Assembly: GCA_015066225.1 (NCBI GenBank)
Contig: SVOT01000004.1
Coordinates: forward strand, 62,001-126,000
Direction of reading: 5' to 3'
Length of the DNA stretch: 64,000 nucleotides
Source: Oscillospiraceae bacterium
Lineage (GTDB): Bacteria > Bacillota > Clostridia > Oscillospirales > Acutalibacteraceae
In this document: positions 44,088-52,627 of the stretch, in pieces
Position numbering within the stretch: position 1 is the first letter of the stretch
Layout of the letters: every line of letters begins with the position of its first letter
Translations under genes and position numbers: made by a program
Notes under the pieces: generated by a model
Database searches by the model: none
What the model was told of the DNA's origin: nothing
Seen by the model: the letters and a program-made list of their open reading frames with translations, nothing else

Positions 44088-45257
44088 ATGGATATAAGAG
44101 AAGAATCCTTAAAAAAGCATTATGAATGGAACGGCAAAATAGAGGTTGTTGCCCGTTGCCCCGTTGAAACAAGGGCGGATATGTCTTTGGCATACACCCC
44201 CGGTGTTGCCGAGGCTTGCCTTGTTATTAAAGACGACGTCAACAAATCCTTTGAGCTGACACGGCGAAGCAATCTTGTAGCCGTTGTTACCGACGGCACG
44301 GCTGTTCTCGGCCTTGGCGACATCGGCCCCGAGGCGGGTATGCCCGTTATGGAGGGTAAATGTGCACTTTTCAAAAAATTTGCCGACGTTGACGCCTTTC
44401 CTCTTTGCATAAAATCAAAGGACGTTGACGAAATTGTCAGAACAATCTACCTTCTTTCGGGCAGCTTCGGCGGAATCAACCTTGAGGATATCGCCGCACC
44501 AAGGTGCTTTGAAATTGAAAAGAAATTAAAAGAGCTTTGCGATATACCCATTTTTCACGATGACCAGCACGGCACGGCTGTTGTTGTGCTTGCGGGTGTC
44601 ATAAACGCCCTGAGGGTTGTCGGCAAAAAAATCGAGGACGTTAAAATTGTTGTCAACGGTCTTGGTGCCGCAGGCACGGCGATTTCAAAAATGCTTATTG
44701 CCGCAGGCGCAAAAAACATGGTGCTTGTTGACAGGCGCGGCATTGTTGACGAAAACGACTCTCTTCTCGGTGAAGAAAGGCAAGCCCTTGCAAAAATCAC
44801 CAACCCCGAAGGTCTCACCGGCGGTCTTGACGTTGCAATTAAAAATGCCGACGTTTTCGTCGGGGTTTCTGCCCCCGGAATCGTGACGGAGGAAATGGTA
44901 AAATCAATGAACAGCGACGCTGTTGTTTTTGCAATGGCAAACCCCACCCCCGAAATTATGCCGGACAAGGCAAAAAATGCGGGCGCAAGGGTTGTTGGCA
45001 CGGGTCGCTCGGATTTCCCCAACCAGATAAACAACGTGCTTGTTTTCCCCGGAATATTCAGAGGTGCACTTGATTGCGGCGCAACCGCCATCACCGAAGA
45101 AATGAAGCTTGCCGCCGCCTTCGCTTTGGCAAACCACATCAATGAAAACGAGCTTAACGAAGAAAACATCATCCCCTCTGCACTTGACAGAAGCGTTGCT
45201 TCTGAAATTGCAGAAGCCGTTAAAAGCGCCGCTGTTAAAGGCGGAAGCATAAGATAA
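44088..45257 (+). CDS. NAD(P)-dependent malic enzyme, short bacterial form
   Basis: The 389-residue protein decarboxylates malate to pyruvate with NAD(P) reduction. Conserved blocks are the N-terminal [49 protein letters not shown] with metal-binding Asp residues, the Rossmann motif [14 protein letters not shown] and [12 protein letters not shown]. The length is that of the minimal MaeA-like enzyme without the phosphotransacetylase domain. It is 2 bases downstream of prfB, an operon that couples translation termination and carbon metabolism only by position. Confidence 0.95.
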   Translation: MDIREESLKKHYEWNGKIEVVARCPVETRADMSLAYTPGVAEACLVIKDDVNKSFELTRRSNLVAVVTDGTAVLGLGDIGPEAGMPVMEGKCALFKKFADVDAFPLCIKSKDVDEIVRTIYLLSGSFGGINLEDIAAPRCFEIEKKLKELCDIPIFHDDQHGTAVVVLAGVINALRVVGKKIEDVKIVVNGLGAAGTAISKMLIAAGAKNMVLVDRRGIVDENDSLLGEERQALAKITNPEGLTGGLDVAIKNADVFVGVSAPGIVTEEMVKSMNSDAVVFAMANPTPEIMPDKAKNAGARVVGTGRSDFPNQINNVLVFPGIFRGALDCGATAITEEMKLAAAFALANHINENELNEENIIPSALDRSVASEIAEAVKSAAVKGGSIR

Positions 45258-45264
45258 AAAAGAA

Positions 45265-45300
45265 CTCCTTGCAGTCAGAAAATGACTGCAAGGAGCTTTT
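45265..45300. terminator. Terminator after the malic enzyme gene
   Basis: Stem CTCCTTGCAGTCA (45265-45277) and TGACTGCAAGGAG (45283-45295), T tail on the plus strand, A-run before it allows use from the opposite strand too. Confidence 0.8.
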
Positions 45301-45306
45301 ATTTAA

Positions 45307-45705
45307 TCAGCAGCAAGAAATGTGAGTTCTTGAAACCAGCTGTGTTGTTAAATAGTCACATCTTGTGCAAACTGTTTTATTAAAGATTACTCTGTCACAA
45401 CGTGGGTCTGATGCACGCTCCTTGTGGCTGATAGCGGTAACCTTTGTTGTTTCTGTATTGTGGCCAAACAAATCACAGGTCAAGCCGTATGCTGCGGTGC
45501 CGTCATCCTCATAGGCCTCGGGGTTTAAAATGGAGTCAATAATTCTCTCAGCAACCTCGGGTGAAACTTCATCGTGAATGATAATTTCAATTTCATTTTC
45601 GTGGTGGTGGCACTCACCATCGTCAGCGGCTGTTGCGGGCACAACAAGAACGCAGAAAAGCATTGAAACAGCCATTATTATTGACAAAAGTCTTTTTGTT
45701 TTCAT
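45307..45705 (-). CDS. Small exported Cys-rich protein at the end of a sigma/anti-sigma operon
   Basis: The 132-residue protein has a clear signal peptide (MKTKRLLSIIMAVSMLFCVL, cleaved near VPATA). The mature part of about 106 residues begins with CHHHENEIEIIIHDE, a His/Glu-rich patch. The C-terminal third has six cysteines in LTCDLFG, DPRCDR, TVCTRCDY and a terminal CC. Disulphide or metal binding is likely. Its ATG overlaps the anti-sigma stop by 4 bases (ATGA), so it is translationally coupled. It may be the signal, target or effector of that system; function is unknown. Confidence 0.75.
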   Translation of the reverse strand: MKTKRLLSIIMAVSMLFCVLVVPATAADDGECHHHENEIEIIIHDEVSPEVAERIIDSILNPEAYEDDGTAAYGLTCDLFGHNTETTKVTAISHKERASDPRCDRVIFNKTVCTRCDYLTTQLVSRTHISCC

Positions 45706-46502
45706 TTATATTCCTCCAGATTTTCTATTATATCAAATAAAACTTGCTCATCGTGGTAACCGAAGTAATAGTAATTTCCGCCGTGGTTAATCAAGACCTG
45801 AACCTCGTCAAGCTCCTCTAACCTGCTCACGTAACAGACAAGGCCGTTAATTTCAACCCTTTCGCTTCTTTCCATTTCTTTTTGTGAAACAGATTGACCT
45901 ATTTCCACGTGGCAAGACAACGTCTGCAAGCTGAATATATAATCCACCGTAGTAACGTCAACCACTTCAGCTACGTCAACCTTTTCAACATATATATCGT
46001 CGGGGAGATTTTTCGGAACAAGAAGGTTGAGGTTTTCTTTTTCGCACGCCTTTTCTGCTGTTTCGTATATGCGCACGTTGTCAGAAATAATAACCTCGTA
46101 GCCGTTAATTGAAAACGGCTCATTTTTGGGCATAGACTCACCCTCCTTGAACTTTTCATCAAAATCGCCGAGGAAGGTCATGCCGATATCACCCATTGTT
46201 CCAACGTGCAAGCCAATGGCGAAAAGTGAAATCAATGCGGCAATGAGCAAAATCTTTTTGGGTTTTACAACTTTCTTTTTCTTGATTTGAGAATTGCGGA
46301 GCTTTTCAAGAATTATATTTTTTTGCTCCTCTAAATGTTCAGGCGAAAAGCAATTTGTTTTACCTTGCAATTCAAGAAGCATTCTGACACAGGTGTCAAC
46401 AAGCTTGCCATCCATTTCGCCCAAGGGCTTGTCCACCTCGGCCTCACAAGCAAGCTCCAACGCACCTATTAATCTGAGTTTTTCTTGATCTGTAAGATTC
46501 AT
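45702..46502 (-). CDS. Probable membrane-bound anti-sigma factor
   Basis: The 266-residue protein has an N-terminal cytoplasmic helical domain of about 80 residues, a Lys-rich stop (KKKKVVKPKK) and a single membrane helix (ILLIAALISLFAIGL, about 84-98). An extracytoplasmic domain of about 165 residues ends with a DUF4367-like beta fold (YYYFGYHDEQVLFDIIENL). The layout and the sigma gene 89 bases upstream are those of ECF anti-sigma factors. I see no zinc HxxxCxxC motif, so it is not a ZAS-type anti-sigma. Inferred role only. Confidence 0.7.
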   Translation of the reverse strand: MNLTDQEKLRLIGALELACEAEVDKPLGEMDGKLVDTCVRMLLELQGKTNCFSPEHLEEQKNIILEKLRNSQIKKKKVVKPKKILLIAALISLFAIGLHVGTMGDIGMTFLGDFDEKFKEGESMPKNEPFSINGYEVIISDNVRIYETAEKACEKENLNLLVPKNLPDDIYVEKVDVAEVVDVTTVDYIFSLQTLSCHVEIGQSVSQKEMERSERVEINGLVCYVSRLEELDEVQVLINHGGNYYYFGYHDEQVLFDIIENLEEYK

Positions 46503-46523
46503 TTTTTACCTCTCCTTCCTGAA

Positions 46524-46562
46524 AGAAAAAACCTCCTTTCACCTATATATGCAAAAAGGAGG
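46524..46562 (-). terminator. Intercistronic terminator/attenuator between sigma and anti-sigma genes
   Basis: Minus-strand CCTCCTTT (46562-46555) pairs with AAAGGAGG (46539-46532), followed by TTTTTT. It should reduce read-through into the anti-sigma gene. The anti-sigma ribosome site GGAAGGAGAGG lies downstream of it. Confidence 0.6.
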
Positions 46563-46591
46563 CAAATTACTACACTTTTTTCAAAAAAATT

Positions 46592-47173
46592 TTAAAATTT
46601 TTTAATTTTTTTTAAAAAAGTGCTTTTATTATGAAATTTCCGAAAGAAGAAAACATAAAAAGACCCATCAGTCTTACTCTTTTTTTTGATTCTGCTGACG
46701 TTGACTGCGACGTTTTTCTCGGTCATACCAAGCTCCTCGGCAGCCTCCTGATAGGTTTTCTCTTCTTCAAAAACTTTTTTGTAAACCGCAAACTGGGTCG
46801 GGGTAAGACTTTTAACAATCTTTTCCTTTATAGCCTCAATTTCTTCGGGTGTTTCAAAAAAGTAGTTGTCCATTGTCATAAGAACAGCGTCGAGATTGTT
46901 TTCAACCTCGTCAAGTGGCACGGTGAGATATTGCCGTTTCTTTTCGCGGAACATTTCCTTGCGTTTATTTTTTACCGTTGAACAAAGCCAATGGAACATT
47001 TTTTCATCACCGTGGTCTTGAAGCAAACCAAGCTTTTCAATAAAAACACAAAAAGCTTCCTGAACAAGCTCATCTGTTTCATCAGGGGTGCAGCCGCATT
47101 TTGAAACACAAAAGTCGCACAGCCTTGCGTGTGTATTGTCAATTATTTCCGCTGCTCTTTCTTTTGTTATCAT
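46592..47173 (-). CDS. RNA polymerase ECF-type sigma-70 family factor
   Basis: About 193 residues with region 2 (DELVQEAFCVFIEKL, then MFHWLCSTVKNKRKEMFREKKR) and region 4 helix-turn-helix (LTPTQFAVYKKV, then TYQEAAEELGMTEKNVAVNVSRIKKK). It directs polymerase to a small regulon, usually its own operon. The frame extends to 47203, but a GAGGGTGGGG site fits the ATG at 47173. The C-terminal tail after region 4 is unusually Phe/Lys-rich. It heads the sigma / anti-sigma / Cys-rich peptide operon. Confidence 0.88.
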   Translation of the reverse strand: MITKERAAEIIDNTHARLCDFCVSKCGCTPDETDELVQEAFCVFIEKLGLLQDHGDEKMFHWLCSTVKNKRKEMFREKKRQYLTVPLDEVENNLDAVLMTMDNYFFETPEEIEAIKEKIVKSLTPTQFAVYKKVFEEEKTYQEAAEELGMTEKNVAVNVSRIKKKSKTDGSFYVFFFRKFHNKSTFLKKIKKF

Positions 47174-47292
47174 AGCCCCACCCTCTTTCGCAAGTAATGT
47201 CACAAAAACAAATATTTTGTTATATTTTAGTTTATCACAAAGAAAATTAAAGTCAATAGCCCCAAGAAAAACTGAGCGTTAAAAACATAAAC

Positions 47293-47314
47293 GCCTGCCA
47301 CTCTTGTGGCAGGC
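47293..47314 (-). terminator. Terminator of the poly-asparagine miniprotein gene
   Basis: Perfect stem GCCTGCCAC (47293-47301) and GTGGCAGGC (47306-47314); the minus-strand tail is T-rich. Confidence 0.65.
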
Positions 47315-47368
47315 TCAATCTTTTCTAAACGACACAAAAGCATTCAAAAATCAAACATCGAAACTTGA

Positions 47369-47518
47369 TTATTTATTCTGATTGTTTTTGTTGTTCTGAT
47401 TATTTTTGTTGTTATTATTGTTATTATTGCTATTATTGTTATTGTTGTTATTATTGTTCTGGCTATTTCTGTTATTCTGATTGTTCTGGTTGTTTTTGTT
47501 GTTATAATTGTTGTTCAT
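47369..47518 (-). CDS. Poly-asparagine miniprotein (49 residues)
   Basis: The ATG at 47518 follows a perfect AGGAGGTG site by 6 bases. The product has 49 residues, of which by my count 35 are Asn, 5 Gln, 4 Lys, 2 Ser, 1 Arg, 1 Tyr and Met. It begins MNNNYNN and has a run of nine Asn. A terminator lies 55 bases downstream, so it is a complete small transcription unit. No signal peptide or membrane helix. Such composition is prion-like or structural (spore or coat-associated small proteins are one thought), but I cannot assign a role. An in-frame start at 47578 lacks a ribosome site. Confidence 0.65.
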   Translation of the reverse strand: MNNNYNNKNNQNNQNNRNSQNNNNNNNNNSNNNNNNNKNNQNNKNNQNK

Positions 47519-47607
47519 ATTTTCACCTCCTAAATACTTTGCAAGGATAGTTTTCCTCATTTGCGACAAACTATACACATAAGGAAAAAGGCTAAAAGGA
47601 GAAAAAT

Positions 47608-48741
47608 ATGCTTTTAATTAAAAACGGTCTTTTACACACAATGGAAAATGACGAGCCGTTACGGGCTGATATTCTGATAGATAAAGGTAAAATTACAGAA
47701 ATAAAAAAACAAATTTCCCCGCCGAAGCAAGCAGAAATTTTTGATGCCGAAAATCTGAACGTTTATCCGGGATTTATCGATGCACACAGTCATATCGGGA
47801 TTGCAGAAGACAAAATTTCAACACAGAACGATACCAGCAACGAAAACACAAACCCCATAACACCCGCCATAAGAGGAATCGACAGCATAAACCCTATGGA
47901 CAGCGCCTTTCACAATGCTGTTGCCGCGGGAATCACCGGTGTTATGGCGGGACCCGGAAGTGCCAACGCCGTTGGGGGGCAATTCGCATTTATAAAAACC
48001 CACGGCAGATGCATTGATGATATGGTAGTTCTTGCCCCTGCCGCAATTAAAATTGCTTTTGGCGAAAACCCAATGAATTGTTACGGCCTAAACGGCAATA
48101 TGCCGTCCAGCAGGATGGGAATTGCTTCGCTTATACGCCAAGAGCTTTTTCGTGCAAAGCAATATTTTTCACAAAACCAATCGGACAACATAGATTTTAC
48201 TCTGGATTGCTACAAGGAGCTTTTTCAAAAGAAAATCCCGCTCAAGGCTCACGCTCACCGAGCTGATGACATTCTCACCGCAATAAGAACAGCCAAGGAA
48301 TTTGACCTTGAGCTGACAATTGACCACTGCACAGAGGGTCACCTTATTGCACAGGAAATTGCAAAAAGCGGTTACCCCGCTATTGTTGGGCCTTCACTTG
48401 CATCACGCAACAAAAACGAGGTTAGTCTGTCGGACTTTAAAACCGCAGGTGTTCTGCACAAAGCGGGAGTTACAGTTGCAATAACCACCGACCACCCTGT
48501 TTCAAGAATACAGTATTTGCCCTTATGTGCAGGCATTGCGGCAAAAGAAGGCTTGGGCGAAAATGCCGCAATGCGGGCAATTACCATTGATGCGGCAAAA
48601 ATATGCAGGGTTGACCACAGACTCGGCAGCCTTAAAGTGGGAAAGGATGCTGATATTATTATTGTTGACGGCAATCCTTTAGAAATCAACTCCACAGTTA
48701 AAGCCACAATCATAAACGGCGAAATTGTGTGGAGAAACTGA
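47608..48741 (+). CDS. Amidohydrolase-superfamily protein
   Basis: The 377-residue metallo-hydrolase has the HxH metal motif in GFIDAHSHIG (about residues 53-62), a second ligand in LKAHAHRADD (about 215) and a barrel-end Asp in AITTDHPVS (about 292). A C-terminal DADIIIVDGNPLEI follows, typical of imidazolonepropionase/dihydroorotase-like enzymes. It hydrolyses a C-N bond in an unknown cyclic or acyl substrate. No signal peptide, so cytoplasmic. ATG 47608 follows AAGGAG. Stand-alone gene. Confidence 0.88.
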   Translation: MLLIKNGLLHTMENDEPLRADILIDKGKITEIKKQISPPKQAEIFDAENLNVYPGFIDAHSHIGIAEDKISTQNDTSNENTNPITPAIRGIDSINPMDSAFHNAVAAGITGVMAGPGSANAVGGQFAFIKTHGRCIDDMVVLAPAAIKIAFGENPMNCYGLNGNMPSSRMGIASLIRQELFRAKQYFSQNQSDNIDFTLDCYKELFQKKIPLKAHAHRADDILTAIRTAKEFDLELTIDHCTEGHLIAQEIAKSGYPAIVGPSLASRNKNEVSLSDFKTAGVLHKAGVTVAITTDHPVSRIQYLPLCAGIAAKEGLGENAAMRAITIDAAKICRVDHRLGSLKVGKDADIIIVDGNPLEINSTVKATIINGEIVWRN

Positions 48742-48756
48742 AAAGGATTGAGTAAA

Positions 48757-48849
48757 TTTGTGTTCGCAAGCGAAACAATGTTAACCTAACGGTCAAATGA
48801 AGTTTGCAACTAAAGTTGCAAAACGATGTTGTGCCCTTGCGGACACAAA
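48757..48849. repeat. Long imperfect hairpin of about 93 nt
   Basis: TTTGTGTTCGCAAG (48757-48770) pairs with CTTGCGGACACAAA (48836-48849), one G-T wobble. An inner hairpin GTTTGCAAC/GTTGCAAAAC lies near 48802-48824, and a middle ACAA/TTGT pairing is possible. It sits between the amidohydrolase stop and the terminator and tRNA. No reading frame fits. Confidence 0.55.
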
Positions 48850-48858
48850 CACAAAAAC

Positions 48859-48888
48859 AAAGGACTTCTTACGAAGTCCTTTGTTTTT
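48859..48888. terminator. Terminator shared by tRNA-Ala (-) and upstream plus-strand transcripts
   Basis: Perfect stem AAAGGACTTC (48859-48868) and GAAGTCCTTT (48873-48882) with T-rich tails on both strands. Confidence 0.8.
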
Positions 48889-48964
<76 letters not shown>

Positions 48965-49128
48965 ATATTAAGTAAGAAGTAATAGTGAAGAGTGATGAGG
49001 TGGTAGAAAAAGCTTAAAAGCGAACTTTGGGCTCCTCACATATTGCTTAGTGAGTATATCATTTATGGGGCTGTTAGTCAAGACAAGTACAATAAATAAT
49101 TTACTTTATACTATTTTTTCCATTTATA

Positions 49129-49157
49129 TTTACAAAAATGTTTTAAAATGCTATACT
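49129..49157 (+). promoter_or_regulatory. Promoter of the secreted hydrolase gene
   Basis: TTTACA (49129-49134), 17 bases, TATACT (49152-49157), then GAAAGGAAAA before the ATG at 49195. Confidence 0.6.
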
Positions 49158-49194
49158 TATTCTGTTTAAAAATACCATTGAAAGGAAAATTTTA

Positions 49195-51015
49195 ATGAAA
49201 ACCTCAAGAAAAATCATTTCTCTTCTTCTTGCCGTTATTCTCACGGTTTCCTGTTTCTCGGTTTCCGGCTTTGCGGCTGCTGAAGAGGAATACATCCCCT
49301 CAATCGTTATCCCCGGTATTTTCCAGAGCGAAACAAAATACTATGAAAACGGCAAGGTTGCTGTTAAAATGGACGGCACTCCCTATGAAGCGCCCTTCTT
49401 TATTGACTCAACTATCGAAATAGTCGGTGCCGCTCTCAAGGATGCTATTTCGCCAATCGCCAAGCTTCTTGTTTCACAGGAGGATAAAGACGAGCAGGCT
49501 GCTCTTGCAGTCGGTAACCTTCTCGGCGAGGTTCTTATGGAAAAGAGCCGTTGCGACGAGAACGGTAACTTTGTTCACGATATCAGAGCAACCAAATACA
49601 ATGCAAGCTTTGCTGAGCTTTCTGCATACAACCAGGAATATATCCTTGACCAGATTCCCTTGCAGAACTACATAGACAAAGCGGGCGAAGAAAACCTCTA
49701 TTTCTTCTCATACGCTTCATTGGGCAATATGAAAGCAACTGCTCAGGAGCTTTATGATTTCATTCAGTTTGTCAAGAAGGACTCCGGCTCCGACAAGGTT
49801 AACATCGTTCCTATCAGCCAGGGCGGCTCCGTTGCAAACGCACTTCTTCAGATTTATGCCGACAATGGCAGAAGCGTTGCAGAAGATATCAACAGAATCA
49901 TCTTTGTTGTACCCGCACTTGACGGTTCAATCCTCATCGGTGAAATCTACGAAAAAGGTCTTCTTGACGACAGCTATGAGCTTTACAACACAATGCTCCC
50001 CTCTCTTATGGGTGAGGATGACCTTGTAAGCTACCTTGTTAACATTATTCTCCGCATTATGCCCAATGCTGATGTCAACAACATTCTTGACAAGGCTGTT
50101 GAAATTCTCATTAAAGATTATACGAGATATTCAACTCTTCTTTGGGGTCTTTGCCCCTCCGGCAACTACCCTGCCTGCCGTGATAAATACCTGATGGATG
50201 AAGGTCTTGAAATCATCCGTGAGCAGACAGACTGGTTCTATAATGCTCAGCTCAATTCAGACCAAAACATTCTTAACGCTATCGATGCAGGTGTTGAGGT
50301 TTTCGACATCGTTGACTACAACATTCCCCTTTATCAGCTTGTTGACTCCTATGATGACGTTAACGCTGACGGTATTATTCAGCTTGATTCAACATCAATG
50401 GGTGCATACAGCGAAGGCGTTGACAAAAAGCTCCCCGCTGACTACGTTCCTGCTTGCAACAACTGTTCTGACCCCCAGAATCACGACCACGCTGACCCCA
50501 ACGGCATCGTTGACGCTTGCACAGGTCTTCTCCCCGAAACAACCTTCTACTTCTACAATCAGGACCACGAAAAAACAGGCTCAAATGATGTTATTATGAA
50601 GCTTGTTACAGAGCTCCTTACCGACAGCAGCTTCACAAGTGTTTTCTCATACCCCGACAGATTCCCCCAGTTTAACGTTGGCAGAAACTCAAAGGGTCTT
50701 ATGAAAGACGTTGCCGAAATGAAGGCATACGACAAAACCAACCTTACACCCGAGCAGGTTGAGGCACTCGATGCCGCTATTGCTCAGGCTGAGGATGCTT
50801 TAGACAACACAAACGTTGACCTTAACGAATTTGAAGCTGCAAAGGCTCATTTCTACGAGGTTCGCGACGAAATTCTCAACGGCGACGAAGAGCCCGAGGT
50901 TGACACAGACAATGACGCATATATGGATTTTGGTAACCTTCTCTTCACACTTATTGAAGTCCTCAGTGACATTCTCTACGTCTTCTTCGGCGGTAAAGGC
51001 TTCGTTGAAATGTAA
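49195..51015 (+). CDS. Secreted alpha/beta-hydrolase-like protein
   Basis: The 606-residue protein has a signal peptide (MKTSRKIISLLLAVILTVSC, cleaved near GFAAA). PSIVIPGIFQSE resembles the oxyanion strand of lipases, and IVPISQGGSVANALL carries a nucleophile-elbow-like Ser in SQGG. This is preceded by a helix LYDFIQFVKKDSGS typical of PGAP1/lipase-like folds. A Cys/His patch (CNNCSDPQNHDHADP) lies near 420, and a helical linker LTPEQVEALDAAIAQAED near 520. The C terminus is hydrophobic (LLFTLIEVLSDILYVFFGG) and may anchor it. Lipase/esterase activity is inferred. A similar hydrophobic end occurs in the 56346-56903 protein. Confidence 0.75.
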   Translation: MKTSRKIISLLLAVILTVSCFSVSGFAAAEEEYIPSIVIPGIFQSETKYYENGKVAVKMDGTPYEAPFFIDSTIEIVGAALKDAISPIAKLLVSQEDKDEQAALAVGNLLGEVLMEKSRCDENGNFVHDIRATKYNASFAELSAYNQEYILDQIPLQNYIDKAGEENLYFFSYASLGNMKATAQELYDFIQFVKKDSGSDKVNIVPISQGGSVANALLQIYADNGRSVAEDINRIIFVVPALDGSILIGEIYEKGLLDDSYELYNTMLPSLMGEDDLVSYLVNIILRIMPNADVNNILDKAVEILIKDYTRYSTLLWGLCPSGNYPACRDKYLMDEGLEIIREQTDWFYNAQLNSDQNILNAIDAGVEVFDIVDYNIPLYQLVDSYDDVNADGIIQLDSTSMGAYSEGVDKKLPADYVPACNNCSDPQNHDHADPNGIVDACTGLLPETTFYFYNQDHEKTGSNDVIMKLVTELLTDSSFTSVFSYPDRFPQFNVGRNSKGLMKDVAEMKAYDKTNLTPEQVEALDAAIAQAEDALDNTNVDLNEFEAAKAHFYEVRDEILNGDEEPEVDTDNDAYMDFGNLLFTLIEVLSDILYVFFGGKGFVEM

Positions 51016-51032
51016 TTCATACCACAATAACA

Positions 51033-51311
51033 AAAGGGGCTGTAAAAAAACGAACGTTTTTTTACAGCTCCTTTTCAGGGGATAGGAAAAAAAGATGCAG
51101 AACGGACAAACCGAGCAAAAACAAGGCTTCAGACTTGTTTTTGTTTGCCCGAAGGCGTACAAAGGTACGTCGAGTGGCGAGGTTTGTTCGTAGCATAAAA
51201 CGGTATTTTTTTGTTTTTATGAAAATCGGGACTTTTATAGGCTTTCCGGCCTGTAAAAGTCCCTTTATTTATATAGTTTTGTGCGGTCTGCGCTTTTTTT
51301 ACAGCCCCTTT
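51033..51311. mobile_element. Dispersed structured element with terminal inverted repeats, copy 1
   Basis: Perfect 18-bp ends AAAGGGGCTGTAAAAAAA (51033-51050) and its complement (51294-51311) enclose 279 bp. Inside is a second complement of the left end (to 51074), making a terminator-like hairpin. Next come CAAAAACAAG/CTTGTTTTTG (about 51117-51144), ACAAACC/GGTTTGT (51106-51112 with 51181-51187), GTAC-AAAG-GTAC, and a 14-bp stem GGGACTTTTATAGG (51228-51241)/51250-51263 followed by T-rich sequence. A near-identical copy lies at 61271-61541. No transposase is encoded; a MITE-like or repeated structured RNA is possible. Confidence 0.75.
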
Positions 51312-51317
51312 ATTTTT

Positions 51318-52493
51318 TTATTTATATGGCAAATAGCAAAAAGCACTTTCAACCTTGCCGTTTTTCAGATACACTCTTGTTACACGGCTGTTTATGTTGC
51401 AAATAAGCTCGTAACCGATAGTGCCGATTTTTCTTGCGATATCATCAACAGAAATTGTCAAGTCGCCGTCTGTGCCGAAAATGGTAGCGGTGTCGCCACA
51501 TTGAACGTCTTCAATATCGGTAACGTCCACCATAAACTGGTCCATACAAACTCTGCCGATTATGGGGGCAAGCTTGCCTTTTATTATAACCTCGGCGTTG
51601 TTGGAGAGTGCTCTGGGCACGCCGTCGGCATAGCCTGCACAAAGGGTTGCAACCCTTGTGGGCTTTGTTGTTTTATAGGTACAACCGTAGCTGACACAAA
51701 CGTCTGCCGGCAAGGTTTTGACCTGAACAACGTGGGTTTTCATTGACATAACCGGTGTGGGAGTTTTGATATTTTTAAACTCCACCTCGTCTGACGGGTT
51801 AAGACCGTAAAGAATAATACCCTGTCTTACCATATTGTGCCTACTGTCAAGGTCGGCTATCGCGGCGCTGTTGTAAAGGTGGGTAATTTCAGGTTTAACG
51901 CCGTTTTCTTTTAACCTGTCAACAAAATCATCAAATGCCTTCAGCTGCATTTGCGTATATGTTTTATCAAGCATATCTGCGGCGGCAAAGTGGCTGAATA
52001 CACCTTCAATTTCAACATTCGGCAGAAGGCTGATTCCTTTTATCGTTTCAACAGAGCTGTCGCTTGTGTCGAAGCCGATACGTGACATACCTGTATCAAC
52101 CGCTATATGCATTTTTGCCTTGACGTTTTTTCTGCCTGCGGCTTCTGACAAAAGCTTTGCCTCTGTCATATCCGATATTGTTGTTGTTATGTTGTATTGA
52201 ATTATTTTATCATAATCGCCATAGGGGATATGACCCAGAATAAGAATTGGACAGTTGACTCCGCTTTTTCTGATTTCGAGAGCCTCGTCTGTTGCGGCAA
52301 CTGCCAGATAATCTACCTTATCCTGCAAAAAAGAGGCAACCTTAACAGCACCGTGGCCATAAGCGTTTGCTTTAACCACAGCAAGAATTTTAACTGTTTC
52401 GGGCAAAAACTGCCTTACATTTTCGAGGTTATTGCGCAAAGCGTCCAAGTCAACCTCGACCCATGTACGCAAGGAATCACGAATTTTTGACAT
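51318..52493 (-). CDS. alr: Alanine racemase
   Basis: The 391-residue PLP enzyme makes D-alanine for peptidoglycan. The Schiff-base lysine lies in AVVKANAYGHG (about residue 40), the second catalytic Tyr in ADVCVSYGCTYKT (about 275), and the usual VRQGIILYGLNP follows the barrel. Length and domain order (TIM barrel then beta domain) are normal. Its stop lies 6 bases from the right end of the dispersed element, and a GDPD gene with a terminator precedes it, so it has its own promoter. Confidence 0.96.
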   Translation of the reverse strand: MSKIRDSLRTWVEVDLDALRNNLENVRQFLPETVKILAVVKANAYGHGAVKVASFLQDKVDYLAVAATDEALEIRKSGVNCPILILGHIPYGDYDKIIQYNITTTISDMTEAKLLSEAAGRKNVKAKMHIAVDTGMSRIGFDTSDSSVETIKGISLLPNVEIEGVFSHFAAADMLDKTYTQMQLKAFDDFVDRLKENGVKPEITHLYNSAAIADLDSRHNMVRQGIILYGLNPSDEVEFKNIKTPTPVMSMKTHVVQVKTLPADVCVSYGCTYKTTKPTRVATLCAGYADGVPRALSNNAEVIIKGKLAPIIGRVCMDQFMVDVTDIEDVQCGDTATIFGTDGDLTISVDDIARKIGTIGYELICNINSRVTRVYLKNGKVESAFCYLPYK

Positions 52494-52585
52494 AAAAAGC
52501 CTTCTTATTCTTAGATTGTTTTCATATACCTTTTTATAATACCACTTTTTTTATTTATATACAAGAGCTTTTACATATATATAAA

Positions 52586-52619
52586 AAGGAGCTGTAAAAA
52601 AGTTTTTTTACAGCTCCTT
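52586..52619 (-). terminator. Terminator of the GDPD gene, sharing the end sequence of the dispersed element
   Basis: AAGGAGCTGTAAAAAA (52586-52601) pairs with its complement (52603-52619). The GCTGTAAAAAA core equals the ends of the elements at 51033-51311 and 61271-61541. On the minus strand a T-rich tail follows. Confidence 0.75.
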
Positions 52620-52627
52620 AATTATAA

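Noticed and set aside
47365-47550. Plus-strand Cys/Tyr-rich frame
   Set aside because: It is the antisense of the poly-asparagine gene and has no ribosome site.
51135-51746. Plus-strand frame starting in the dispersed element (MFLFARRRTKVRR...)
   Set aside because: It leaves the element and runs antisense to alr; the matching frame in copy 2 (61369-61554) has a different end, and codon use is not coding-like.
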